Part shown: positions 47,153 through 55,564 of the stretch, piece after piece
Numbering within the stretch: position 1 is the stretch's first letter
Layout of the letters: every line of letters begins with the position of its first letter
Source of the DNA: Aliiroseovarius sp. M344
GTDB lineage: Bacteria > Pseudomonadota > Alphaproteobacteria > Rhodobacterales > Rhodobacteraceae
Direction of reading: 5' to 3'
Length of the DNA: 64,000 nt
Assembly: GCF_025140835.1 (NCBI RefSeq)
Contig: NZ_CP081153.1
Span: 2,418,001 to 2,482,000, forward strand
Translations under genes and position numbers: made by a program
Notes under the pieces: generated by a model
Database searches by the model: none
What the model was told of the DNA's origin: nothing
Seen by the model: the letters and a program-made list of their open reading frames with translations, nothing else

Positions 47153-48553
47153 ATGGAACCCATCGATATTGGGCTGATCGTTTCTGGTGGTATGCTGGTT
47201 CTGGTTGTCGTCGGGATGCGGGTCGCCTTTGCGGCCGGGCTTGCAGGGCTGATCGGACTGATCTGGATCTTCTGGGCAAAATTCGGATATGACCCGTCGC
47301 GTTTTGGAAAGGCACTTACGGTCGCTGTGAAAACCGCAGGCCAAGTGCCGCATTCCAAGGTGTCTTCTCAGGCGCTCAGCCTGATCCCCACCTTCATTCT
47401 GATCGGCTATCTGGCCTATTACGCGGGGCTGACAAAAGCGCTGTTTGAGGCCGCCAAACGCTGGCTTGCCTGGGTGCCGGGCGGGCTCGCCGTCTCTACC
47501 GTGTTTGCAACGGCAGGGTTTGCGGCGGTGTCTGGCGCTTCGGTCGCAACGTCTGCCGTCTTCGCCCGCATCGCCATCCCCGAGATGCTGGCTATCGGCT
47601 ATGACAAGCGGTTCGCGGCTGGCGTGGTCGCCGCAGGCGGCACGCTGGCGTCTTTGATCCCACCTTCGGCAATCCTTGTGATCTATGCCATCATTGTGGA
47701 ACAGGACGTGGGCAAACTGCTTCTGGCCGGCTTCATCCCAGGCGCGTTTTCAGCGATCATTTATGGCCTATTGATCATCGGTATGGCGATGAGCATCAAA
47801 GGCTTCGGCCCACCCGTCACCGGCTTTACATGGAAACAGCGCTTTGCCTCGCTTCCGCCCGCCCTTCCGATCGTCTTCGTGGTCGTGACCATCATTTTCT
47901 TCGTCTATAATCCGTTCGGCGGAGACGCCTGGGGCACGCCGACCGAAGGCGGCGCAATCGGCGCGTTCGTGGTCTTTGTCATGGCGCTTTATCAAGGCAT
48001 GCGCTGGACCGAATTGAAGGATGCCCTTCTGGAGACGGCAAAGCTTACCGTGATGATCTTCACCATTATCTGGGGCGTTCTGATCTATGTCCGGTTTTTG
48101 GGGTTCGCCGAGCTTCCCACAGCCTTTTCGGACTGGATCACATCCCTGACCGTGTCGCCTATGCTGATCCTGATTTGCATTCTGCTGGCTTATGCCGTCC
48201 TCGGCATGTTCATGGATGCCATCGGAATGCTGCTGCTGACCCTGCCTGTGGTTTATCCTGCGGTCATGGCGCTGAATGGCGGCGAGGCTGTATCCGCCGC
48301 CGACAGCACCTTTGGCATGTCGGGCCCGATGTGTGCGATCTGGTTCGGGATACTCGTTGTGAAAATGGCCGAGTTCTGCCTGATCACGCCACCCATCGGC
48401 CTGAACTGTTTCGTGGTGGCCGGGGTGCGCGATGATCTGAGCGTTCAGGACGTCTTCAAGGGTGTCACGCCGTTCTTCATCGCGGATGCGATCACGATCG
48501 CCCTTCTTGTGGCCTTCCCGATGATTGTTCTGTGGCTGCCAAGCCAAGTGTAA
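47153..48553 (+). CDS. TRAP transporter large permease (DctM family)
   Basis: Transport-channel subunit of 466 residues with about 12 helices. The DctM hallmark blocks GFAAVSGASVATSAVFARIAIPEM and GGTLASLIPPSAILVIYAI are clear, and near the end LGMFMDAIGMLLLTLPVVYP and LITPPIGLNCFVVAG. Last gene of the aminotransferase-BKACE-DctPQM group. Confidence 0.94.
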   Translation: MEPIDIGLIVSGGMLVLVVVGMRVAFAAGLAGLIGLIWIFWAKFGYDPSRFGKALTVAVKTAGQVPHSKVSSQALSLIPTFILIGYLAYYAGLTKALFEAAKRWLAWVPGGLAVSTVFATAGFAAVSGASVATSAVFARIAIPEMLAIGYDKRFAAGVVAAGGTLASLIPPSAILVIYAIIVEQDVGKLLLAGFIPGAFSAIIYGLLIIGMAMSIKGFGPPVTGFTWKQRFASLPPALPIVFVVVTIIFFVYNPFGGDAWGTPTEGGAIGAFVVFVMALYQGMRWTELKDALLETAKLTVMIFTIIWGVLIYVRFLGFAELPTAFSDWITSLTVSPMLILICILLAYAVLGMFMDAIGMLLLTLPVVYPAVMALNGGEAVSAADSTFGMSGPMCAIWFGILVVKMAEFCLITPPIGLNCFVVAGVRDDLSVQDVFKGVTPFFIADAITIALLVAFPMIVLWLPSQV

Positions 48554-48631
48554 CGGCCGGTGCCCTATTTTAAGCGGCCGTCAAATCATGGTTACATCGA
48601 TCTGCTTTGACCCCGCTTTCAAAGCAGATCG
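48553..48631. terminator. Two hairpins downstream of the TRAP operon
   Basis: ACGGCCG (48553-48559) pairs with CGGCCGT (48575-48581). A second, perfect 13-bp inverted repeat pairs 48598-48610 with 48619-48631, around an 8-base loop. Neither has a clean T-tract. They probably mark the end of the operon, or the second may be an operator for the efflux genes. Confidence 0.45.
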
Positions 48632-48662
48632 GCGCGGGGCACATAGGCAAAGGACAAAAAAC

Positions 48663-48690
48663 TTGCAGAGATCGGCAAGATTTCTAAATT
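48663..48690 (+). promoter_or_regulatory. Possible promoter of the RND efflux operon
   Basis: TTGCAG (48663-48668) and TAAATT (48685-48690) are separated by 16 bases, about 100 bases upstream of the adaptor gene in an AT-rich patch. Spacing is good but the match is moderate. Confidence 0.25.
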
Positions 48691-48792
48691 TTCGGCAATA
48701 GCGTCTGGAAATTCACCCAATGTGAACCTAGTTAACTTTCTAATACTGGCGCAGGTCGATCCTTGCGTGCAATTCTTTTGAAGGACGGTCCG

Positions 48793-49935
48793 ATGCCGAA
48801 AGACGAGCTGCCAGATTTGAATGGGCAATTGAAATTCGACGATGACGAGGGATCGGGGCAGTCAAAGTGGCTTGCCGCGATGTTTGCGGTGGTGCTGATC
48901 GGCTGGATGGGCAGCGGCTTCATTTTACCGTCGCAGCCTGATGAAGAAACCACCGAAGAACCTGCTGCGCGCGCTGTCGCGGTGGCCGTCATGACCTCGG
49001 CCGCGCAGGATATTGAGCTGGTATTGATCTCGGAAGGGCAATCCATCCCGGACCGTGCCACCAGCATAACCGCCAAGACCGGAGGCGAGGTCGTATCGGT
49101 CGCCGTCGGACGTGGCGATTTGGTCGCCGTTGGCCAAGAGATTGCGCGCCTTGACGCGGAGACCATCGAGGCACAACTCGTCCAGGCCCAAACCCAGTTG
49201 GAACAGGCGACCAGCGATCTGGAAAAATCCACGTCGCTTCAAAGAAGCGGCATCACCACCGAAGATCGTGTTTTGCAAGCCCGTGCGGCCAAAGCCTCGG
49301 CCGAGGCGGCGGTAACGGCGGCGCAGGAACAGCTTGAAAACACCGTGATTCGCGCTCCCTTCGCCGGACGTCTAAACGACATGACGCTGGACGAAGGAGA
49401 ATTTGTGAACAGCGGCGATGTGGTTGCCGAACTTCTGGACAACAACCCCCTGACAATCGTCGTCCAAGTGCCGCAACAGGCCTTGTCACGGCTCGAGAAA
49501 GGGCAAGCCGCACAAGTGTCCTTCATAACCGGGGAAGTGCGCCCCGGGACCGTGGCGTTCATCGGGGCCAATGCTGACAGCCAAACACGCACCTTTCGCG
49601 TCGAAGTCACCGTCGACAACCCCGACAGCGAAATGCCCGCTGGCCTAAGTGCGCGCATCGCCATCCCAACCGGCAAGGCGCGCGGCCACTTCATCTCGCC
49701 CGCTATCCTGTCGCTTGGGGCAGACGGCGAGTTGGGGATTAAGACCGTAAATGACGACAACACAGTCGCCTTCGCACCTGTGTCGATCGTGCGGGCCCAA
49801 ACAGACGGCATCTGGGTCACCGGGCTGCCTGAAAGTGCTGACATCATCACGGTTGGCCAAGGCTTTGTGAATGCAGGCGACACTGTCGATCCGCGCCCCG
49901 AAAATGTGCCGACCGCGACTGAGGACCCCCAATGA
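48793..49935 (+). CDS. RND efflux periplasmic adaptor subunit (HlyD/AcrA family)
   Basis: Membrane-fusion protein of 380 residues that links the RND pump to an outer membrane channel. A single N-terminal membrane helix (about 27-47) follows a short acidic cytosolic tail, so it is anchored rather than lipidated. The biotinyl-lipoyl halves are TGGEVVSVAVGRGDLVAVGQEI and VIRAPFAGRLNDMTLDEGEFV, flanking a short alpha-hairpin (about 110-180), then a beta-barrel. AAGGAC lies before the ATG at 48793; a TTG ten codons upstream is less likely. Coupled by ATGA to the pump. Confidence 0.9.
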   Translation: MPKDELPDLNGQLKFDDDEGSGQSKWLAAMFAVVLIGWMGSGFILPSQPDEETTEEPAARAVAVAVMTSAAQDIELVLISEGQSIPDRATSITAKTGGEVVSVAVGRGDLVAVGQEIARLDAETIEAQLVQAQTQLEQATSDLEKSTSLQRSGITTEDRVLQARAAKASAEAAVTAAQEQLENTVIRAPFAGRLNDMTLDEGEFVNSGDVVAELLDNNPLTIVVQVPQQALSRLEKGQAAQVSFITGEVRPGTVAFIGANADSQTRTFRVEVTVDNPDSEMPAGLSARIAIPTGKARGHFISPAILSLGADGELGIKTVNDDNTVAFAPVSIVRAQTDGIWVTGLPESADIITVGQGFVNAGDTVDPRPENVPTATEDPQ

Positions 49936-52900
49936 AGATGCTGATCTCAGCTGCCTTCAATCGCAGCAAAGTCGTGCTGCTGATGCTGGTTTTCCTGCTG
50001 ACCATCGGCTCGTTCGCCTATTACGCAATCCCAAAGGAAAGCAATCCAGAGATCCCGATCCCGATCGTTTATGTCTCGACCGGGCTGGACGGCATTTCGC
50101 CGGAAGATGCCGAGGATGTGCTGATCGGCCCGATGGAGACCGAGTTTGCGTCGCTCACCGGATTGAAATCCATGACCGCGACCGCCAGCGAAGGCCATGC
50201 CAGCGTTCAGCTGGAATTCGAGCCCGGCTTTGATGCCGACGACGCTCTGCAAAAGGTTCGTGAAGCCGCTGACAAGGCAGAAAACGACCTGCCACAGGAC
50301 GCGCGCTTAACAGTGACCGAGATCAACACCGCCTTGTTCCCCATCCTGACCGTGATCCTGTCGGGGCCGGTGCCGGAACGAACGTTGAATGATCTGGCGG
50401 ATGATTTGAAGAACGACATTGAAGCGCTGGGAGGTGTACTCGAGGTCGATATTGGCGGCAAGCGCGAGCAACTTCTTGAGGTGCTGATCGATCCCACGGT
50501 TTTCGAGACCTACAATATCACATTCGAGGAATTGATCGGATCCATCAATCGCAACAACCAGTTGATCGCCGCCGGCGCCATCGAAAGTGAAGCCGGGCGT
50601 TTGGTTTTGAAAGTGCCGGGTCTGATCGAAGAGATATCCGACGTCATGGAGCTGCCTGTTCTGGTGCGTGGTCAGACAGTTGTGCCGTTTTCCGATGTTG
50701 CCACCATCCGGCGGACGTTCAAAGACCCCGACGGCTTCGCCCGGATCGACGGGCAGCCAGCGCTGGCTCTTGAGATCAAGAAACGTGTCGGCGCAAATAT
50801 TATCGAAACGGTCGCCGAAGTGCGCGATGTGATCAACACAGCGCAGGCCGGTTGGCCTGACAGCGTACATATTGCCTATACGCTTGATGAAAGCGAACAG
50901 GTTAAATCCATGCTCTCGGATCTGGAAGCGAACGTGATTGCTGCGATTATTCTTGTGATGATCGTGGTGGTCTATGCGCTTGGGTTGCGCTCGTCTTTGC
51001 TGGTGGGGCTTGCAATCCCCGGCGCGTTTTTGACGGGTGTCGCGGGACTTTACTTCATGGGTTACACGATGAACATCGTGGTCCTGTTCTCGCTGATTTT
51101 GGTGGTCGGGATGCTGGTCGATGGTGCGATCGTGACGGTCGAACTGGCGGACCGTTACCTTCATGAAGGCCAGTCTTCAAAGCAGGCCTATGCCGAAGCA
51201 GCGAAGCGGATGGCATGGCCGATCATCGCCTCGACCGCCACGACGCTCTGCGTATTCTTTCCGCTTCTGTTTTGGTCGGGCACGGTTGGAGAGTTCATGA
51301 AGTTCCTGCCAATCACGGTGATCTTCACCTTGGCCGCGTCGTTGTTCATGGCGCTCATCTTCATTCCGGTTGTTGGCGGCCTGATTGGCAAGCAACAGCG
51401 CCAGTCGGCCAAATCGAAGGCGCTGCATTATGCCGCCGAACGCGGTGATCCACGCACGATGACCGGCTTTATGGGGGCCTATGTGCGCTTGCTGAATTGG
51501 TCGATCCGACGCCCCGGCATCACGTTAAGCTTCGCGGTGATGGCGCTGGTTGCGTCTTTCCTTGCCTACGGATCATTGGGAAACGGTCTGACATTCTTCC
51601 CCGAGGTCGAACCGGATTACGCGCAGGTCGAAGTGCGCGCCAAAGACAACTTCTCGGTCTACGAACAAGATGCGCTGGTGCGGCAGGTCGAAGCCAAGTT
51701 GACGAACTACACTGAAATCGCGAGCGTTTATGCCCGTTCAGGCGGCGGGCGTGATGGCAGCGACGTCATCGGATCGTTACAGCTGGAGCTGGCAGATTGG
51801 GATACCCGCAGACCCGTCTCAGACATCGCCGAGGATATCCGCACCGACGTTGCAACAATACCCGGGATCGACGTGCAGGTGCAAACCGCCGACGCCGGTC
51901 CCGGTGGTGGCAAACCCGTGAATTTGGACGTTGTGTCCAGCAATCCGGCGGAACAGGTTGCCGGGGTCGAACTGCTCATCAAAACGATGGAGCGCCTTGG
52001 AGGGTTCATCGATGTGGTCGAAACCCGGCCGTCGCCCGGCGTGGAATGGCAAATCACCATCGACCGCTCCGAGGCCGCGCGCAGTGGCGCGGATGTCGCT
52101 ATTCTTGGTCAGGCTGTGCAGCTTTTGACGCAAGGCATCACCGTCGCCAACTATCGCCCGACGGACAGCGACGGCGAGGTCGACATCGTCGTTCGCTTCC
52201 CTGCCATTGACCGCACTTTGGCCGAACTTCAGAACCTGAGAGTGCCGACCAGTGCAGGGTTGGTTCCAATTTCGAATTTCGTGTCCTTTGAGCCGGCCCC
52301 CCGCAGCGGGGTCATCACGCGCATCGATCAAGAGCGCGTCGTGACGATCTCGGCGGATGTGGCGCCAGGCGTGTTGGTCAACGACCAGATCCTTGCGCTG
52401 CAAGCCGAGTTGGAGAAGATCGAGCTACCCCAAAGTGTCGGCGTAAAATTCGGCGGCGAGGCGGAAGAACAGGCCGAGGCGATGACCTTCCTGATCGGGG
52501 CTTTCCTGTCAGCCATCGGGTTGATGTTCCTCATCCTCCTGACCCAGTTCAACAGCTTCTGGCAAGCCTTTGTGGTGATGTCAGCGATCATCTTTTCCAT
52601 CGCGGGCGTGTTGTTGGGCCTGATGATCACCGGGCGCCCTTTTGGGGTCGTTATGGGTGGCATTGGTGTGATCGCCTTGGCCGGGATCGTGGTGAACAAC
52701 AATATCGTGCTGATCGACACCTATAACCAGCTGAAGGCTGACGGTGCGTCGCCGCTCGAGGCTGCTCTGCGCACCGGCGCTCAGCGCCTGCGCCCGGTCG
52801 TGCTGACCTCGGTGACGACGGCGCTTGGCCTGATGCCGATGGTGATCGGACTGAACATCAATTTCTTCACCCGAGAGATTGTTTACGGCGCGCCGTCGAC

Positions 52901-53051
52901 CCAGTGGTGGACCGAACTGTCCAGCGCCATTGCGGGCGGGTTGGTCTTTGCAACTGTGCTGACGCTCATTGTTACGCCATCCATGCTGGTGCTCGGCGAA
53001 AAGCGGGCAAGTCGCACGGTGGCAGGTAAGGCAGCACTTCCAGCCGAGTGA
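49932..53051 (+). CDS. RND efflux transporter permease (AcrB/HAE family)
   Basis: Proton-driven inner-membrane pump of 1039 residues, full family length, with 12 helices and two large periplasmic loops. LVVGMLVDGAIVTVELADRYL near residue 395 is the TM4 proton-relay region, and GIVVNNNIVLIDTYNQL near 920 is the TM10-11 equivalent. The start overlaps the adaptor stop (ATGA). No outer-membrane TolC-type gene is adjacent. Substrates such as drugs, bile or lipid-like compounds cannot be predicted. Confidence 0.94.
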   Translation: MKMLISAAFNRSKVVLLMLVFLLTIGSFAYYAIPKESNPEIPIPIVYVSTGLDGISPEDAEDVLIGPMETEFASLTGLKSMTATASEGHASVQLEFEPGFDADDALQKVREAADKAENDLPQDARLTVTEINTALFPILTVILSGPVPERTLNDLADDLKNDIEALGGVLEVDIGGKREQLLEVLIDPTVFETYNITFEELIGSINRNNQLIAAGAIESEAGRLVLKVPGLIEEISDVMELPVLVRGQTVVPFSDVATIRRTFKDPDGFARIDGQPALALEIKKRVGANIIETVAEVRDVINTAQAGWPDSVHIAYTLDESEQVKSMLSDLEANVIAAIILVMIVVVYALGLRSSLLVGLAIPGAFLTGVAGLYFMGYTMNIVVLFSLILVVGMLVDGAIVTVELADRYLHEGQSSKQAYAEAAKRMAWPIIASTATTLCVFFPLLFWSGTVGEFMKFLPITVIFTLAASLFMALIFIPVVGGLIGKQQRQSAKSKALHYAAERGDPRTMTGFMGAYVRLLNWSIRRPGITLSFAVMALVASFLAYGSLGNGLTFFPEVEPDYAQVEVRAKDNFSVYEQDALVRQVEAKLTNYTEIASVYARSGGGRDGSDVIGSLQLELADWDTRRPVSDIAEDIRTDVATIPGIDVQVQTADAGPGGGKPVNLDVVSSNPAEQVAGVELLIKTMERLGGFIDVVETRPSPGVEWQITIDRSEAARSGADVAILGQAVQLLTQGITVANYRPTDSDGEVDIVVRFPAIDRTLAELQNLRVPTSAGLVPISNFVSFEPAPRSGVITRIDQERVVTISADVAPGVLVNDQILALQAELEKIELPQSVGVKFGGEAEEQAEAMTFLIGAFLSAIGLMFLILLTQFNSFWQAFVVMSAIIFSIAGVLLGLMITGRPFGVVMGGIGVIALAGIVVNNNIVLIDTYNQLKADGASPLEAALRTGAQRLRPVVLTSVTTALGLMPMVIGLNINFFTREIVYGAPSTQWWTELSSAIAGGLVFATVLTLIVTPSMLVLGEKRASRTVAGKAALPAE

Positions 53052-53327
53052 CGATTGTAACCCTGCAGGACTTCTTCGAAAAGATTGGAACGCGGGTAAG
53101 ACCCGCTGGTGGAGTGGTTTTTCCCATGAGTCTCGCTACGCGCAAACGGGTGAAACAAACCTGAGCCTGATCACCAACAGAAATCCGCCAATAAATTGAA
53201 AATATTCAATTTTTTTCTATTCAGCACGCAGAATTTTGATTTTGACCATTTTCTGATAGAATGGCGTAACATTATTTCTTTGTTTAGTTGATTTTAAATA
53301 CCTAACTTTTTGATTGGCGGTTTTTCG
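53052..53327 (+). promoter_or_regulatory. AT-rich leader of the papain/caspase cluster with hairpin
   Basis: 276 bases without a gene. The second half is strikingly AT-rich for this genome. AAATTGAA (53193-53200) pairs with TTCAATTT (53205-53212) and runs into a T-tract, a terminator-like element that could end the RND transcript. TAGAAT at 53257-53262, with TTGATT 15 bases upstream, is a weak candidate promoter for the next operon. Confidence 0.45.
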
Positions 53328-55544
53328 ATGGCCAGTTTTGCGCGATCCTTGATCAAGGATACCGGCGTGCGTGCCGATTGGGTAGACCTGCGCGATCAGG
53401 ACTATTACCCAAATCTGACGGTGCTGCGCGACACAGTATCCCTGAATCCGAACCTTCTGACCCCTGATCCCGAAACCGGGTTGCAGGTGCCGATATTTGG
53501 CGCGCGCAATCAGGGGGCCAGTGGCCGCTGTGTCGGTTTCGCGCTGGCAAATCTGATCGACATTCAACGCCATTTACAACATTTGCGCCGCGCGCCCAGT
53601 GCAAACGGGCAGGCTATGCCTGATCTGACCAAAGTGATGGAAGATATCGTCAGCGCGGACATGTTGTATCGCATGGCGTCATTCCATGACCGCTATCCCG
53701 AACTTGAAAACGGCGAGGTAACCACCGAGGAAGGGATTCTGACGCTTAGGTCCGCGATCAAAGGGTTCTATCACCACGGTGTATGTCGTGATTGGCCCTT
53801 TGCTGAACCGGCCACCGATGAAGGCCGCTGGCAAAGCGAGAGTTATTTTGCGGACGGGCTGGACAAGGGGCGCAAATTCACCACCGTTGGGCAGGCTAAG
53901 AAAGCGCGCGAGATCGGGTTGGGGGCCTATTTCCGACTGGCCTCGATCCTGAACCATTTCCATGCGGCTCTGAATGATGCCGAGGCGATCCTGACCACCG
54001 CAAATGTGCATGACGGATGGCTGGCGGCCACGCCAGACAATGGCGGGCTGATCACGTGGCCCCCCGTCCACGGCAAAACCGGAACCCATGCCTTTGTTGT
54101 CACCGGTTATGATGAAAAGGGCTTTCATGTCCTGAACTCTTGGGGCCCCAAATGGGGCGGCTACCAGGGACAGGCGGGGATTGCACTGTGGTCCTATGCA
54201 GATTGGGCACAGAATGTGGTCGACAGTTGGGTCCTGCGGCTTGGGGTTTTCGCGCCCTCAGCGTTTGGCGCGTCGGTCGGGGAAAAGGGTACCAAAGGCG
54301 ACACCGATCCGATCCAATCCGGCTCGACCCCCTGTTTCGAACTTGTTGGCCATTACATGCATCTGGATGACGGATATCACGTGGCAACGGGGTCTTATCC
54401 ATCGTTCAAGAATGGCTGGACGCGCACCCGCACATACTTATCAGAACGGCTTGACCCAAATGCCGACCCAGCCAACAAGGACAACCAATATCGCGGCGTC
54501 CTAGTGTGGATCCCCGGCAGCCTTGAAGGGATCAAACCCGCCTTTGCTGATGCCGTAGGTCGTAAGACCCTGATCAAGGATCTGGGGCTCTATCCTTACA
54601 CGGTTTTCTGGTGCAACAGCTTCGTGGAAAAGTCGCTTGAGGTGCTGCAAAGCCTGTTTGACAGTTGCGAGGAACAAGCAGGCGAAAACGCCGCCCATCT
54701 GGACGAGCTGATCGAAAACCGGGTGCGCGGTGTGGGCCGGGCTTTCTGGCGCGACATCGAGCTGGGTGCACGGCGTGCGCTGCGGGGCACCGAAGAACTG
54801 CCTTATGAAGATTTCGAAAATGAAGACCAGGACAAGATCAAGACCGGCTTTGTCGGCGATCTGTTGTTTGACCTTCTAGAGCTGAAAAAGAACACGGGAT
54901 GCGAACTGCATATCGTCGCGGAAGGCGCCGGTGCGTTGGTGGTGCACGAGATGCTGTCGCTGCTGGAACACAAGACGCGCTGGTTTGATCCCGCGTCGCT
55001 GACTCCCGGCGGATCGGATCGGTTCGACACCCTGCACCTGATACATCCTGCAATCGGCATGCCGCGGGCGCAGAAACGCCTGATCCCGCTGATCAACGTG
55101 ATGAACGACGCCGCAGATGGCAAAAAGAAGCGTAAATCATCGTCCCGCAAGCCCGTCGTGCAAGAATATCTGGAATTCACAACGCCACCACGTGCGCGCA
55201 TCTACGTTCCGACGCCCGATTTGGAAGAGCGCGTGAATTTCGGCGCCTATGGCAAATCCATCCTGCACCTAGTGTCGCGCGCGTTCGAAGACCGATACCC
55301 TCTGCCCCAGAACGCCGACGACACATCCGCGCCCTATCTTCTGCGGCCCCGCCCGTTTCTGGGCATGTCAGGCGTGGCCGACGACAACGCATCGCCAGTC
55401 CGAAACGCCGTTTTCCGGCTGAACCGGATTGCCGCACAGAAACACGATCTGGACCGCATCCCCCAGAGCGTTTTGAACGACGACCCCACCATCACCAAAA
55501 GCATTTTCGAATGCATTAAAGGATTTCAGGAAAAGGGACACTGA
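53328..55544 (+). CDS. Papain-like (C1) peptidase fused to an inactive alpha/beta-hydrolase-like domain
   Basis: 738 residues, not assignable to a named protein. Papain-type domain at about 50-300: oxyanion Gln62 and nucleophile Cys68 in RNQGASGRCVGFALAN, His254 in GTHAFVVTGYDEKGFHV, and Asn270 in LNSWGPKWGGYQG. The Q-x5-C spacing equals papain, so activity is likely. No signal or pro-peptide is visible. From about 390 a second domain resembles a serine esterase (VLVWIPGSLEG, LHIVAEGAGALVVHEM), but the expected G-x-S-x-G nucleophile is Gly533. The ATG at 53328 has a weak ribosome site; a TTG six codons upstream is the alternative. First gene of a three-gene cluster, 20 bases before the caspase gene. 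Confidence 0.82.
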   Translation: MASFARSLIKDTGVRADWVDLRDQDYYPNLTVLRDTVSLNPNLLTPDPETGLQVPIFGARNQGASGRCVGFALANLIDIQRHLQHLRRAPSANGQAMPDLTKVMEDIVSADMLYRMASFHDRYPELENGEVTTEEGILTLRSAIKGFYHHGVCRDWPFAEPATDEGRWQSESYFADGLDKGRKFTTVGQAKKAREIGLGAYFRLASILNHFHAALNDAEAILTTANVHDGWLAATPDNGGLITWPPVHGKTGTHAFVVTGYDEKGFHVLNSWGPKWGGYQGQAGIALWSYADWAQNVVDSWVLRLGVFAPSAFGASVGEKGTKGDTDPIQSGSTPCFELVGHYMHLDDGYHVATGSYPSFKNGWTRTRTYLSERLDPNADPANKDNQYRGVLVWIPGSLEGIKPAFADAVGRKTLIKDLGLYPYTVFWCNSFVEKSLEVLQSLFDSCEEQAGENAAHLDELIENRVRGVGRAFWRDIELGARRALRGTEELPYEDFENEDQDKIKTGFVGDLLFDLLELKKNTGCELHIVAEGAGALVVHEMLSLLEHKTRWFDPASLTPGGSDRFDTLHLIHPAIGMPRAQKRLIPLINVMNDAADGKKKRKSSSRKPVVQEYLEFTTPPRARIYVPTPDLEERVNFGAYGKSILHLVSRAFEDRYPLPQNADDTSAPYLLRPRPFLGMSGVADDNASPVRNAVFRLNRIAAQKHDLDRIPQSVLNDDPTITKSIFECIKGFQEKGH

Positions 55545-55564
55545 ACGCCGCGAAGGAGACAGCA

